This document shows, in pieces, positions 53,353-62,353 of a DNA stretch of 64,000 nucleotides. How positions within the stretch are numbered: position 1 is the stretch's first letter; the number at the start of each line of letters is the position of its first letter. The notes below the pieces were generated by a model. That model had not been told where the DNA came from and searched no databases. It saw only the letters and a list, made by a program, of their open reading frames with translations. This stretch comes from Edaphobacter bradus (GTDB lineage Bacteria; Acidobacteriota; Terriglobia; Terriglobales; Acidobacteriaceae), in assembly GCF_025685645.1 (NCBI RefSeq), contig NZ_JAGSYF010000008.1, positions 1 through 64,000 of the forward strand. Reading direction: 5' to 3'. Position numbers and translations under genes: made by a program.

Positions 53353-54573
53353 ATGCCAACCGCCATCGAAGAAGCCGTAGAACTCCCGAAGCTCTCGAAC
53401 GAAGAGATCGCCCGTTACTCTCGCCACCTCATCCTTCCCGAGGTCGGCATGGAGGGCCAGCGCAAGTTGAAGGCCGCGAAGGTCCTCTGCGTCGGTACCG
53501 GAGGCCTCGGAGCCCCGCTCGCCCTCTATCTGGCTGCCGCTGGCGTCGGCACCCTCGGCCTCATCGACTTCGACGTCGTCGACGAGTCCAACCTGCAGCG
53601 CCAGATCATCCACTCGCAGTCCACCGTCGGCAAGCTCAAGGTCGACTCCGCCGAGCAGATGCTCAAGGGCCTCAACAAGAACGTCAACATCGTCAAGCAC
53701 AACACGATGCTCACCAGCGCCAACGCGCTCGAGATCTTCAAGGACTACGACGTCATCGCCGACGGCACCGACAACTTCCAGACCCGCTACCTGGTCAATG
53801 ACGCCTGCGTCCTCACCGGCAAGCCCAATGCGTACGGCAGCATCTTCCGTTTCGAGGGCCAGGCCTCTGTCTTCGCCACCGAGGAAGGCCCGTGCTACCG
53901 CTGCCTCTACCCCGAGCCGCCACCGCCCGGCCTCGTCCCCTCGTGCGCCGAAGGCGGAGTCCTCGGAATCCTCCCCGGCCTCGTCGGAGTCATCCAGGCC
54001 ACCGAGGTCATCAAGCTCATCCTGGGAATTGGAGACCCCCTAATCGGCCGTCTCCTGCTCGTCGACGCGCTCGGCATGGGCTTCCGCACCCTCAAGCTGC
54101 GCAAGAACCCCAACTGCCCGGCCTGCGGAACCCGCGAGATCAAAGAACTCATCGACTACGACCAGTTCTGCGGCATCGAGAAGCCAACCTCCGTCGGCCC
54201 ACTTGAAGTCGCCCGCGACAAGGCCGTCGCCGACGCTTCTGTCGTCGATGGCATCCCGCAGATCTCCGTCGAGATCCTGAAGAAGAAGCTCGACGCGAAG
54301 GAGAACATCTTCGTCCTCGACGTCCGCGAGCCCCACGAGTATCAGATCGCGAACCTCGGCGCCCCTCTGATCCCCGTAGGCTCCATCGAGTCCCGCATCA
54401 GCGAACTTGCCGCCCACAAAAACGACGAGATCGTCATCCACTGCCGCTCAGGAGCCCGCAGCCAGAAGGCCGCCCTCGCCCTCAAAGCCGCTGGCTTCAC
54501 CAATGTCTCCAACCTCACCGGAGGCATCCTCGCCTGGGCCGAAAAGATCGACCGCACCATGCCAAAGTACTAA
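53353..54573 (+). CDS. moeZ: MoeZ-type E1-like adenylyltransferase/sulfurtransferase
   Basis: 406 residues. The ThiF/MoeB domain (~1-270) has the nucleotide loop VGTGGLGAPLALYLAAAGVG, DFDVVDESNLQRQ, CxxC pairs CYRC and CPAC for zinc, and the acceptor Cys in VPSCAEGGVLG. A rhodanese domain (~295-400) follows with the active-site loop HCRSGARSQKAA. It adenylates the Gly-Gly end of the carrier and transfers sulfur to give a thiocarboxylate. The intergenic repeat separates it from cysO by 195 bases. Confidence 0.94.
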   Translation: MPTAIEEAVELPKLSNEEIARYSRHLILPEVGMEGQRKLKAAKVLCVGTGGLGAPLALYLAAAGVGTLGLIDFDVVDESNLQRQIIHSQSTVGKLKVDSAEQMLKGLNKNVNIVKHNTMLTSANALEIFKDYDVIADGTDNFQTRYLVNDACVLTGKPNAYGSIFRFEGQASVFATEEGPCYRCLYPEPPPPGLVPSCAEGGVLGILPGLVGVIQATEVIKLILGIGDPLIGRLLLVDALGMGFRTLKLRKNPNCPACGTREIKELIDYDQFCGIEKPTSVGPLEVARDKAVADASVVDGIPQISVEILKKKLDAKENIFVLDVREPHEYQIANLGAPLIPVGSIESRISELAAHKNDEIVIHCRSGARSQKAALALKAAGFTNVSNLTGGILAWAEKIDRTMPKY

Positions 54574-54589
54574 GCCTCCACAGTAATGA

Positions 54590-54624
54590 GAAAAGCCCGA
54601 GCGTGCCTCGGGCTTTTCTTTTTC
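54590..54624 (+). terminator. Terminator after moeZ
   Basis: GAAAAGCCCGAG (54590-54601) and CTCGGGCTTTTC (54607-54618) form a perfect 12-bp stem with a 5-base loop, followed by TTTTT. Confidence 0.93.
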
Positions 54625-54673
54625 ATCGAAGGGCATCAGGAGTCGCAATCCGTACGGCCTGGCGTTTTCGCAC

Positions 54674-54799
54674 CCTGTCAAGCCCCCAAACCACTCAACT
54701 CCTTCAGAACAAAACCAGTTCCACGTGGCAGAGTAGTTCCACGAAACTGCTAGAATAGAAATAAGTGAGAAAAAGCCCCGGACTGACTTCGGGGCTTTT
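54674..54799 (+). repeat. Copy B of the ~125-nt conserved 3' element (candidate small RNA or mobile repeat)
   Basis: Begins with the 26-bp core identical (inverted) to 20935-20960. Next are a stem CGTGG/CCACG (54724-54743), where the other copy has AGTGG/CCACT, then the extended -10-like TGCTAGAAT (54748-54756). AAAAGCCCCG/CGGGGCTTTT (54771-54799) closes it. It is 100 bases past moeZ, beyond that gene's own terminator, in the same orientation. No gene is seen from 54624 to 54936. Confidence 0.75.
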
Positions 54800-54936
54800 C
54801 CATTTCTGTGCCAATAACTCATTTGTTGTGAATATCTTGCCCGTAACCCGCGTAAATAGAATACCTTGCAGTGGAAGTCCGAGCCTAAAGCATTATTTTT
54901 GAAGACACTGCACAAATATGTGGGGAGGGGGACCCC

Positions 54937-55302
54937 TCAGGCAGGCTGCTGATAAAGCCCGAGGATGTTCCCGGCTGGGTCGCGAAACCGGGCCGTGATC
55001 TCCGGAGCGTCGGCTCCAATCGGCTGCACGATTTCGCCGCCGTTGGCCAGGACGGACTCCACGGTCGCGGCGACGCTGTCGACCATTACATAGATCAGCA
55101 GACCTACCGACGTCATCGGCGGCCTGCCGGTCACAAACGCGCCGCTCACCTCGCCGACGCCATCGTCGAACGCGATCGATCCGTCGCCGCGCTGCCGGAT
55201 CCTCCAGCCGAAGACGCGGCTGTAAAACTCGGCCGAGCGGGAGATATCGGTCGAGGGAACCTCGACGTAGCAGATTTTGCCATTGGCGATCCTAGGTCGC
55301 AT
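54937..55302 (-). CDS. VOC/glyoxalase-family protein
   Basis: 121 residues. Two beta-alpha-beta-beta-beta modules with ICYVEVPSTDISRSAEFYSR, VFGWRI and the C-terminal ITARFRDPAGNILGLYQ are typical of VOC superfamily proteins. A Glu in YVEVPS may be a metal ligand; the rest of the site is unclear. Substrate unknown. Confidence 0.85.
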   Translation of the reverse strand: MRPRIANGKICYVEVPSTDISRSAEFYSRVFGWRIRQRGDGSIAFDDGVGEVSGAFVTGRPPMTSVGLLIYVMVDSVAATVESVLANGGEIVQPIGADAPEITARFRDPAGNILGLYQQPA

Positions 55303-55355
55303 TGCAACCTCCAGGCGAGGGAATCAGCAGCGCTCGCGGCCATTGTAAGCCAGCC

Positions 55356-56687
55356 TTACTCCGGCTTGTCCTCAGGTACCAGGATCTGCAGGCACAGCGG
55401 CCGCTCAAGCATACAGTCGAGCCTGGCGATCGAGTTCATTGCCTTCTCAATCGTCGAGGTCAGGCACGGCTCGGTCGTCACGACAAACGGCAGCTTGTGC
55501 TTCGGATAGCCCGGCCGCTGCAGCAGGGAATCGATGTTCGCGCCAACCTTGGCCAGCGCGCCCGCAATCGCCGAGACGATGCCCGGCTTGTCATCCACCA
55601 CAAACCGCAGGTAGTGCGGAGCCAGGAACTCACCCGTCACTGCGCGCTTCCTCGCCGGCAGACGCACTGCCGTCGAGTTGTGCACCACGGCCAGCAGGTC
55701 CGAGACAACAGCCACTGCCGTAGGCTCGCCGCCCGCGCCGTGGCCTGAAAAGACAACGTCGCCGCCGAAGTCGCCGCTCGTGACGACCATATTGTGCGTC
55801 CCGTGCGACCAGGCCATCGGTGACGTCAGCGGAACCAGCATCGGAGCCACGCGCGCATGCACTACGCTGCCATCCACCTGCGCCCGCGAGACCTGCCGGA
55901 TCGTGCAATTAAGCTCCTTGGCGTAGGCAAAATCGATCGCCTCGACAGCGGAGATGCTCTGCGTCGCCACCGCATCCGGATCGAGTTCCGAGCGCAGCGC
56001 GATCCGCGAAAGGATGCACAGCTTCGCCCGCGCGTCGTAGCCATCGACGTCCGCCGAGGGATCAGCCTCGGCATAACCAAGATGCTGCGCGTCGGCCAGC
56101 ACCGTCGCGTAGTCGGCGCCCGACTCCATGCGGCTTAGGATGTAGTTGCATGTACCGTTGACGATGCCGCTCAGCCGAGTGAGCTTGTCGCCGCCCAGAC
56201 CCTGCTGCATGCCGGGAATCACCGGTACGCCGCCCGCCACCGCCGCGCCGTAGACCAGATGCACGCCATGCTGCGCCGCCAGCCTCTCCAGGCTCGCCCC
56301 GCGGTAAGCGATCAACTGCTTGTTGGCTGTAACGACCGACTTGCCCGAGCTGAGTGCCTTGCGAATCCAGCCCTCTGCCGGGTTGAGCCCGCCCATCAGC
56401 TCGACTACGACATCTACATTGGACTTGAGCACATCGTCGATGTTCTCAGTCCACACAACCGAAGCCGGAACCGCCTTTGCCGCAGCAGTATCGCGCTTCC
56501 GTGCCACATTGCGATTGAAAATATGCGTCAGCTCTATTCCGGAAAACTTCGCCGTCGCGAGAACCTTCGCGACCGAGCTGCCAACGGTTCCGAACCCAAG
56601 CAGCGCAACCTTAACTCCACGGTCCGCACTCTTCTTCGCGGCTTTCTTCGCAATCCTGGCCGCCTGCTTCTTCGCTTTCGTTGCCAT
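55356..56687 (-). CDS. hom: Homoserine dehydrogenase
   Basis: 443 residues. An N-terminal Lys/Ala tail (KAKKQAARIAKKAAKKSADR) precedes the NAD(P) fold VKVALLGFGTVGSSVAKVL. The catalytic domain has VVTANKQLIAYRG, AAVAGGVPVIPGMQQGLGGD, GTCNYILSRM and GYAEADPSADVDGYDARAKL. A C-terminal ACT domain (~350-435) suggests threonine feedback. It reduces aspartate semialdehyde to homoserine. It follows the deaminase gene by 15 bases on the same strand. Confidence 0.95.
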   Translation of the reverse strand: MATKAKKQAARIAKKAAKKSADRGVKVALLGFGTVGSSVAKVLATAKFSGIELTHIFNRNVARKRDTAAAKAVPASVVWTENIDDVLKSNVDVVVELMGGLNPAEGWIRKALSSGKSVVTANKQLIAYRGASLERLAAQHGVHLVYGAAVAGGVPVIPGMQQGLGGDKLTRLSGIVNGTCNYILSRMESGADYATVLADAQHLGYAEADPSADVDGYDARAKLCILSRIALRSELDPDAVATQSISAVEAIDFAYAKELNCTIRQVSRAQVDGSVVHARVAPMLVPLTSPMAWSHGTHNMVVTSGDFGGDVVFSGHGAGGEPTAVAVVSDLLAVVHNSTAVRLPARKRAVTGEFLAPHYLRFVVDDKPGIVSAIAGALAKVGANIDSLLQRPGYPKHKLPFVVTTEPCLTSTIEKAMNSIARLDCMLERPLCLQILVPEDKPE

Positions 56688-56702
56688 GTCTTCGTCGTTT
56701 TC

Positions 56703-57179
56703 CTAGTAGTCGATTCTGTTCACAGCACTGGCGCGCCAGGCGTCGAAGCTCTCGATCGCCTTGTCGCGCAGAAGAGTTGTCGTTGGGATCGTGCGCTCAG
56801 CTACGGGCCGCTTCACCTCGTCGTACAGAAACGCATCGTCAAAGCCCGCGTCCGCGGCGTCCTTCGCGGTACCGCCGAAGTAGATAGCTTTGCAGCGCGC
56901 CCAGTAGATCGCCGCGAGGCACATCGGGCAGGGCTCGCAGCTCGTGTAGATCTCGCAGCCCTCAAGGCTGAAGCTCTTGAGCTCTGCGCAGGCGTTCCGA
57001 ATCGCCGTTACCTCGGCGTGGGCCGTGGGATCGTTGGTCGCGGTCACGCGGTTCGCACCCGTGGCGACGACCTTGCCATCGCGCACAATCACCGCGCCGA
57101 ATGGGCCGCCGCGGCCTGACGTGACGTTCTTCGTCGCCAGTGCGATCGCCTGTTCCATAAAGATCGGATTGCCTTGCAT
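56703..57179 (-). CDS. guaD: Guanine deaminase (cytidine-deaminase fold)
   Basis: 158 residues. TAHAEVTAI supplies the zinc His and proton-shuttling Glu, and TSCEPCPMCLAAIYWARC the two zinc Cys. The C terminus AFLYDEVKRPVAERTIPTTT fits the B. subtilis-type guanine deaminase rather than TadA. It would turn guanine into xanthine, feeding the divergent urate pathway. The ATG lies 61 bases from the allB start. Specificity is inferred from similarity and context. Confidence 0.85.
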   Translation of the reverse strand: MQGNPIFMEQAIALATKNVTSGRGGPFGAVIVRDGKVVATGANRVTATNDPTAHAEVTAIRNACAELKSFSLEGCEIYTSCEPCPMCLAAIYWARCKAIYFGGTAKDAADAGFDDAFLYDEVKRPVAERTIPTTTLLRDKAIESFDAWRASAVNRIDY

Positions 57180-57239
57180 TCAGATCGATATCCTTGGCGT
57201 AGATTCAGCGAGGGGAGAGTCGCGAGATAATCCGATTAT

Positions 57240-58613
57240 ATGGCACATGCCTTCGTCTCCAGCCGCGTCGTTACACCTGAAGGAACGCGCCCTGCAGCGC
57301 TGCTCGTCGAGGGCGGCAACATCATTGCTGTCTGCCAACGCGCCGAGATTCCCAGCGATGCAATCGTATACGACTGCGGCAGCGACGCCATCCTTCCCGG
57401 CCTGGTCGACACGCACGTCCACATCAATCAGCCTGGACGCACGGAATGGGAGGGCTTCCGCACTGCGACCCTCGCCGCCGCCGTCGGAGGTTACACCTCG
57501 CTCGTTGATATGCCGCTCAACTGCCTGCCTGAGACCACTACCGTCGCGGCCCTTGAAGCCAAGCGCCGCGCCGCGCAGGGCGAGTGCTTCGTCGATTGGG
57601 CTCCTTGGGGCGGAGCGGTCGCCGACAACCAGCAGCACATCCTGCCGCTGGCTCGCGCTGGAGTCCGCGGCTACAAGTGCTTCCTCATCTACCCCGGCTG
57701 CGACGGCTTCACCATGATCAACCAGCAGCAACTCGAAGCCGCGCTGCCTGCAATCGCCGAGAGCGGCCTGCCGCTGCTCGTTCACGCTGAGCTTGCCGGG
57801 CCCATCGACGAGGCCGCGCAATCGCTCACGAACGCAGACTGGCGGCGCTACGTAACCTACCTCGCCTCGCGGCCGGACGAGGCCGAGCTGGAGGCGATTC
57901 GCCTGATGATTCGTCTCTGCCGTCAGTACAAGTTTCATCTGCACATCGTGCATCTCTCCACAGCGCTCGCGCTTGAGGATCTCCGCGCCGCGCGTGCCGA
58001 AGGCTTGCCGATCACAGTCGAGACATGCCCGCACTACCTCCACTTGGCCGCCGAAGGCATCCCCGACGGAGCGACGGTGCTCAAGTGCGCTCCGCCCATT
58101 CGCAGCGCGCAGAATCGCGACGCGCTGTGGCACGCGCTGGAGCGCGGAGACATCGACATGGTCGTCACCGATCACTCGCCGTGCCCACCGGAGATGAAGC
58201 GCGCCGAGACCGGCCGCTTCGACCTCGCCTGGGGAGGTATCGCGAGCCTGTCGCTTGCGCTCTCTGTGATGCATACGGAATGCGTGCAACGAGGCTTGAC
58301 GCTCGATCGCCTGACACGCTGGATGAGCTCGGCTCCAGCGGCTCTTGCAGGCCTCAGCGGTTACGCTGGAGCCCTGAAGGCCGGTCGCGAGGCCAGCTTT
58401 GTTGTCTTCGACACCGAGGCCCGCTTCAGCGTGACGTCAGACCAGTTGCACTATCGTCATCCAATCTCGGCCTACATGGGTGAGACGCTGCGAGGCCGCG
58501 TCAAGGCGACCTATCTTCGCGGAGAGGCCATTTATTTCGCGGGCAGGAACACAGACAGTAATGGCGGCCCGTTCACGTCTGTGCCACTGGGGCGCGAGAT
58601 CGCGCTATCCTGA
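57240..58613 (+). CDS. allB: Allantoinase
   Basis: 457 residues. It opens allantoin to allantoate. Metal ligands: DTHVHINQPGRTEWEGF, the carbamylated Lys in GVRGYKCFLIYPGCDGF, His in LLVHAEL and HIVHLS, and Asp in VVTDHSPC. The C-terminal beta domain has GALKAGREASFVVFD. GATAAT lies eight bases before the ATG with no ribosome-binding site, so a leaderless message is possible. First gene of the urate operon. Confidence 0.95.
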   Translation: MAHAFVSSRVVTPEGTRPAALLVEGGNIIAVCQRAEIPSDAIVYDCGSDAILPGLVDTHVHINQPGRTEWEGFRTATLAAAVGGYTSLVDMPLNCLPETTTVAALEAKRRAAQGECFVDWAPWGGAVADNQQHILPLARAGVRGYKCFLIYPGCDGFTMINQQQLEAALPAIAESGLPLLVHAELAGPIDEAAQSLTNADWRRYVTYLASRPDEAELEAIRLMIRLCRQYKFHLHIVHLSTALALEDLRAARAEGLPITVETCPHYLHLAAEGIPDGATVLKCAPPIRSAQNRDALWHALERGDIDMVVTDHSPCPPEMKRAETGRFDLAWGGIASLSLALSVMHTECVQRGLTLDRLTRWMSSAPAALAGLSGYAGALKAGREASFVVFDTEARFSVTSDQLHYRHPISAYMGETLRGRVKATYLRGEAIYFAGRNTDSNGGPFTSVPLGREIALS

Positions 58614-58622
58614 TCCACACCC

Positions 58623-59132
58623 ATGAATCCGGTCCTCGCAAGATGGAACGTGCTCGATGTCGAATCCGCCGCTCGCGAGATTCTGCCCTGCTGCGGATCG
58701 CAGGCATGGGCTGAGACGCTCGCCGCGCGACGTCCCATCGCTGATGAGGCCGCGCTGCTCGACTCATCGAACAACATCTGGCTCGCGCTTGGCGAGAGCG
58801 ACTGGCAGCAGGCCTTCGACAGCCATCCGCGGATTGGCCAGCTGCATGCAGTGCAGGCTACGGCGCAGTCGCTGCGCTGGTCATCGGAAGAGCAGAGCAA
58901 GGCATCCGTCGACGAAGCTGCAAAGCTCACGCTTGCGGAGGCGAACCGCCGCTACGAGCAGCGCTTCGGCCGCATCTTCATCGTCTGCGCCACTGGCAAG
59001 ACATCTGCCGAGATACTCGGCATCCTGGAATCACGCATGAACAACGATGCCGCCAACGAACTCCGTGAGGCAGCAGAACAGCAACGCCAGATTACGCAGC
59101 TTCGACTGCGCCGCTGGCTGGAGTCCAACTGA
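58623..59132 (+). CDS. uraD: OHCU decarboxylase
   Basis: 169 residues. Decarboxylates 2-oxo-4-hydroxy-4-carboxy-5-ureidoimidazoline to S-allantoin. The catalytic His is in SHPRIGQLHA; the rest of the helical fold is seen in WSSEEQSKASVDEAAK and YEQRFGRIFIVCATGKTSAE. It follows allB by nine bases. Confidence 0.93.
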   Translation: MNPVLARWNVLDVESAAREILPCCGSQAWAETLAARRPIADEAALLDSSNNIWLALGESDWQQAFDSHPRIGQLHAVQATAQSLRWSSEEQSKASVDEAAKLTLAEANRRYEQRFGRIFIVCATGKTSAEILGILESRMNNDAANELREAAEQQRQITQLRLRRWLESN

Positions 59133-59134
59133 CA

Positions 59135-59482
59135 ATGGGAATCTCAACTCACATTCTCGATACTGCAATCGGCCGCCCCGTTGCCAACGTCGCGCTCAAG
59201 CTTTTCGAGTTCCACGACAATCCGGCGGGCGGTGCCTGGCACGAGATCGGCTCCGGCCGCACGGACGCCGACGGACGCTGCAAGACTCTACTCGGTTCTC
59301 ACCCGCTGTGCGCCACTGACTACAAGCTTTACTTTGCCACATCGGAGTACTTCTACTCGCAAAAGCTCACCGGCCTCTATCCTTACGTCGAGGTTGTCTT
59401 CACCATCGCCGACCCCAGCCAGCACTATCACATCCCGCTGCTGCTCACCGCTAACGGCTACACAACTTACAGGGGAAGTTAG
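59135..59482 (+). CDS. uraH: 5-Hydroxyisourate hydrolase
   Basis: 115 residues. A transthyretin-like fold: it opens GISTHILDTAIGRPVANVAL and ends with the diagnostic tetrapeptide YRGS. His in STHILD, Arg in GRTDADGRC and the final YRGS form the active site. It has no signal peptide, so it is cytosolic. Two bases separate it from uraD. Confidence 0.96.
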   Translation: MGISTHILDTAIGRPVANVALKLFEFHDNPAGGAWHEIGSGRTDADGRCKTLLGSHPLCATDYKLYFATSEYFYSQKLTGLYPYVEVVFTIADPSQHYHIPLLLTANGYTTYRGS

Positions 59483-59487
59483 AACGC

Positions 59488-60342
59488 ATGATTGAGCTTG
59501 CTGAAAATCGCTACGGTAAATCTCGTGTTCGCCTGATGAAGGTGACTCGTCATGCGCATGGCAACGACCTGCGCGAATGGAGTGTGCAGGTGCTGCTGAA
59601 GGGCGACTTCGACTCAGCGCATCTCGAAGGCGACAACAGCAAGATTCTTCCCACCGACACGATGAAGAACACGGTGTACTCGATTGCACGCTCATCGAGC
59701 GCCACCACAATGGAGGGGTATGGCCGCGAGCTTGTCGACTTTCTGCTCGGCCGCAATCCGCAGGTCAGCTCCGCCGCCGTCACCATCGAGAGCGTTCTGT
59801 GGAAGCGCCTCACTGTAGATGGCGATCCGCATCCCGATACCTTCATGCGGGGCAGCAGCGAGGTACAGACGACTCGTGTGGAGCGCGCGCAGAATGGCGC
59901 CTTCGAGATTCACTCCGGCCTCGAGCATCTCGTTATCCTCAAGACCGCGAAGTCTGGATTCGCGGGCTACATCAAGGATTCGCTCACGACGCTAAAGGAG
60001 ACGAATGACCGTCTCTTCGGTACCGCTCTCCGCGCCGAGTGGCGCTACAACACTCAGGCCCTCGACTATGACGCTGTGCGCTGCGGGATACGCGAGACCA
60101 TGCTCGCGACCTTCGCCGAGCACGACAGCAAATCTGTGCAGCAGACGCTCTTCGCGATGGCCCAGGCGGCGCTCGAGGCCGTCCCGCAGATCGACGAGAT
60201 CGAGCTTACGATGCCGAACAAGCACTGCCTTCTCGTCGATCTCTCGCCCTTCGGCCAGGACAACCCCAACGAGATCTTTGTGCCGACAGACGAGCCGCAC
60301 GGCACCATCGAGGCGCGCGTCCGACGCAGGCCCACGGCATGA
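59488..60342 (+). CDS. Urate oxidase (uricase)
   Basis: 284 residues, cofactor-free T-fold enzyme that oxidises urate to 5-hydroxyisourate. The catalytic Thr lies in LPTDTMKNTVYSIAR, and the second domain has TMPNKHCLLVDLSPFGQDN followed by NEIFVPTDEPHGTIEA. No decarboxylase fusion, unlike Bacillus PucL. The stop overlaps the next start (ATGA). Confidence 0.95.
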   Translation: MIELAENRYGKSRVRLMKVTRHAHGNDLREWSVQVLLKGDFDSAHLEGDNSKILPTDTMKNTVYSIARSSSATTMEGYGRELVDFLLGRNPQVSSAAVTIESVLWKRLTVDGDPHPDTFMRGSSEVQTTRVERAQNGAFEIHSGLEHLVILKTAKSGFAGYIKDSLTTLKETNDRLFGTALRAEWRYNTQALDYDAVRCGIRETMLATFAEHDSKSVQQTLFAMAQAALEAVPQIDEIELTMPNKHCLLVDLSPFGQDNPNEIFVPTDEPHGTIEARVRRRPTA

Positions 60343-61598
60343 GTGCTTCGCCCAGCGTTGGACGCGGAGAGGAGATCGTCGCCCGCTGCCGTCAGATCGC
60401 CGCGTTCACCGAGGTCCCCGGCGAGATTACGCGTACATTCCTCTCGCCGCCGATGCGTGATGTTCATACGCTGCTACGCCAGTGGATGGAAGCGGCTGGA
60501 ATGCGCGTCGGCATCGACGCAGCAGGCAATATTCGCGGCCTCTATCCCGGAACTGCGCCGGATTCGCCGCGCCTGCTCATCGGCTCGCACCTCGACACTG
60601 TGCCGAATGCGGGGGCGTTCGATGGCATTCTGGGCGTTGTCCTCGGCGTGGCAGTCGTCGAGCAACTGAACGGCGCGAAGCTGACCTTTGCCATCGAGGT
60701 CGTCGGTTTCTCCGAGGAAGAGGGCGTGCGCTTCGGCAAGCCATTCCTCGGCAGCCTCGCGCTTGTCGGCAAGCTCGACGCTGAACTTCTCGCTCGTCCT
60801 GACGCTGATGGAGTTACGGTCTCCGAAGCCATCACAAGCTTCGGTCTTCGCGTCGAAGATTTGGCCGCCGCGAAGTTCGCGCCCGAAACCTTTGCCTATC
60901 TCGAGTTCCACATCGAGCAGGGGCCCGTTCTCGAAGCGGAATCGGCGTCTCTTGCCGTCGTTGACGCGATTGTTGGGCAGAGTCGCTTCGAGCTTACCTT
61001 TACCGGGCAGGCAAACCATGCCGGGACTACGCCGATGCGCCTGCGCCATGACGCTCTGTCGGCTGCTTCGGAGTGGATCGTCAGCGTAGAGGCCCACGCG
61101 CAAATTGTCCCCGGCCTTGTTGCAACCGTCGGCAAAATCCATGCCGAACCCGGTGCCGGCAACGTGGTCCCCGGTCGAGTGACTGCCTCGCTTGACGTCC
61201 GCCACGCCGTCGACGCTACGCGCAACGACGCAGTCACCACGCTTCTGCAAAGCGCCGCCTCAGCCGCTGCGAGACGTGGCGTGGAGCTCAACTCGCGTCT
61301 TCTGCTCGATCAGACCATCGTGCCAATGGACTCCCGGCTCACCAGGCTCCTTCACGCCGCCGCGCAACAGGCTGGGTATCCCTCGCGCATGATGTCCAGC
61401 GGAGCCGGGCACGACGCTATGGTCATGGCTCCCCACATTCCCTCGACCATGCTCTTTCTCCGCAGCCCCGGCGGGCTGAGCCATCATCCCGATGAGGCTG
61501 TGCTGCCCGAAGATATAGACGCAGCGCTCGCAACGGCGATGGAGTTCTTGGCGCTACTGCGCGATGATAAGAATCTGCTCACGGACTACCATGCATAA
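60339..61598 (+). CDS. Allantoate amidohydrolase, M20 family
   Basis: 419 residues. Converts allantoate to ureidoglycine, CO2 and ammonia. Metal ligands: His and Asp in IGSHLDTVPNAGAFDG, Glu in GFSEEEGVRF, His in LEFHIEQGPVLE and His in GGLSHHPDE. The dimerisation domain has TGQANHAGTTPM. It overlaps allE by eight bases. Confidence 0.92.
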   Translation: MSASPSVGRGEEIVARCRQIAAFTEVPGEITRTFLSPPMRDVHTLLRQWMEAAGMRVGIDAAGNIRGLYPGTAPDSPRLLIGSHLDTVPNAGAFDGILGVVLGVAVVEQLNGAKLTFAIEVVGFSEEEGVRFGKPFLGSLALVGKLDAELLARPDADGVTVSEAITSFGLRVEDLAAAKFAPETFAYLEFHIEQGPVLEAESASLAVVDAIVGQSRFELTFTGQANHAGTTPMRLRHDALSAASEWIVSVEAHAQIVPGLVATVGKIHAEPGAGNVVPGRVTASLDVRHAVDATRNDAVTTLLQSAASAAARRGVELNSRLLLDQTIVPMDSRLTRLLHAAAQQAGYPSRMMSSGAGHDAMVMAPHIPSTMLFLRSPGGLSHHPDEAVLPEDIDAALATAMEFLALLRDDKNLLTDYHA

Positions 61599-62325
61599 TC
61601 TCGGCCACACACGCAGCACCAGTCAGCGCGACCATCTCCTACACACGCCGGACACCTTTGTCCGCGCCGAGCTTCCCGGCATGAAGAAGGCGACCGCCGT
61701 CGTTCACATCTCGCCCGCTGGAGGCGCGGCCTTTACCCAGTACACGGCCGAGTTTGAGACCGACGGCGTCCTCGGCTCGACGGAGGCGCAGCGCTTTCTC
61801 TACGTGCTCGAAGGCGCTGCCACCCTGACGACTGGGAACGGCACGGAGACGTTGTCGCAGAGCGGCTATGCCTACCTGCCTGCCGGTGTACGGCATCAGC
61901 TCAAGGCTACGTCTACCACGCGCGTCGCAGTCATCGAGAAGCCCTACAAGCCGCTCTCCGGTGCGCCGATTCCGGAGGCTTTTCTTGGCGAGGAGAGTGC
62001 CGTCGCCTCCACCGCGCTCAACGGCGATCCTGATCTGCAGGTCCGTGCGCTGCTGCCCGGGGACTCTGGCTTCGACTTCGCCGTCAACACGATGACCTAC
62101 AGCCCGGGCGCGGCACTCAGCATGGTCGAGGTGCATGTGATGGAGCACGGCCTGCTGATGCTTGAAGGCGGTGGCATCTATCGCCTCGGGGACTCGTGGT
62201 ATCCCGTCACTGCCGGAGACTTCATCTGGATGGCGCCGTACTGCCCGCAGTGGTTTGGAGCTATTGGCAAGAAGCCCGCGAAGTACCTCATCTACAAAGA
62301 CTGGAACCGTCACCCGCTCAGCTAG
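61591..62325 (+). CDS. allE: (S)-ureidoglycine aminohydrolase
   Basis: 244 residues from ATG 61591 inside the end of the previous gene. A double cupin: QRFLYVLEGAATLTTGNGTE in the first half and a C-terminal cupin with VEVHVMEHGLLMLEGGGIYR, DFIWMAPYCPQWFGAIG and YLIYKDWNRHPL holding the Mn ligands (Glu, His, His, Gln). It deaminates ureidoglycine stereospecifically to ureidoglycolate. Confidence 0.94.
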   Translation: MHNLGHTRSTSQRDHLLHTPDTFVRAELPGMKKATAVVHISPAGGAAFTQYTAEFETDGVLGSTEAQRFLYVLEGAATLTTGNGTETLSQSGYAYLPAGVRHQLKATSTTRVAVIEKPYKPLSGAPIPEAFLGEESAVASTALNGDPDLQVRALLPGDSGFDFAVNTMTYSPGAALSMVEVHVMEHGLLMLEGGGIYRLGDSWYPVTAGDFIWMAPYCPQWFGAIGKKPAKYLIYKDWNRHPLS

Positions 62326-62353
62326 ACTCTTGAACCGGACAGGTACTCGAACC

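Noticed and set aside
54724..54750. Sigma-54 promoter in the repeated element (TGGCA...)
   Set aside because: The GG and GC dinucleotides are not at the required spacing; TGGCA belongs to the small stem instead.
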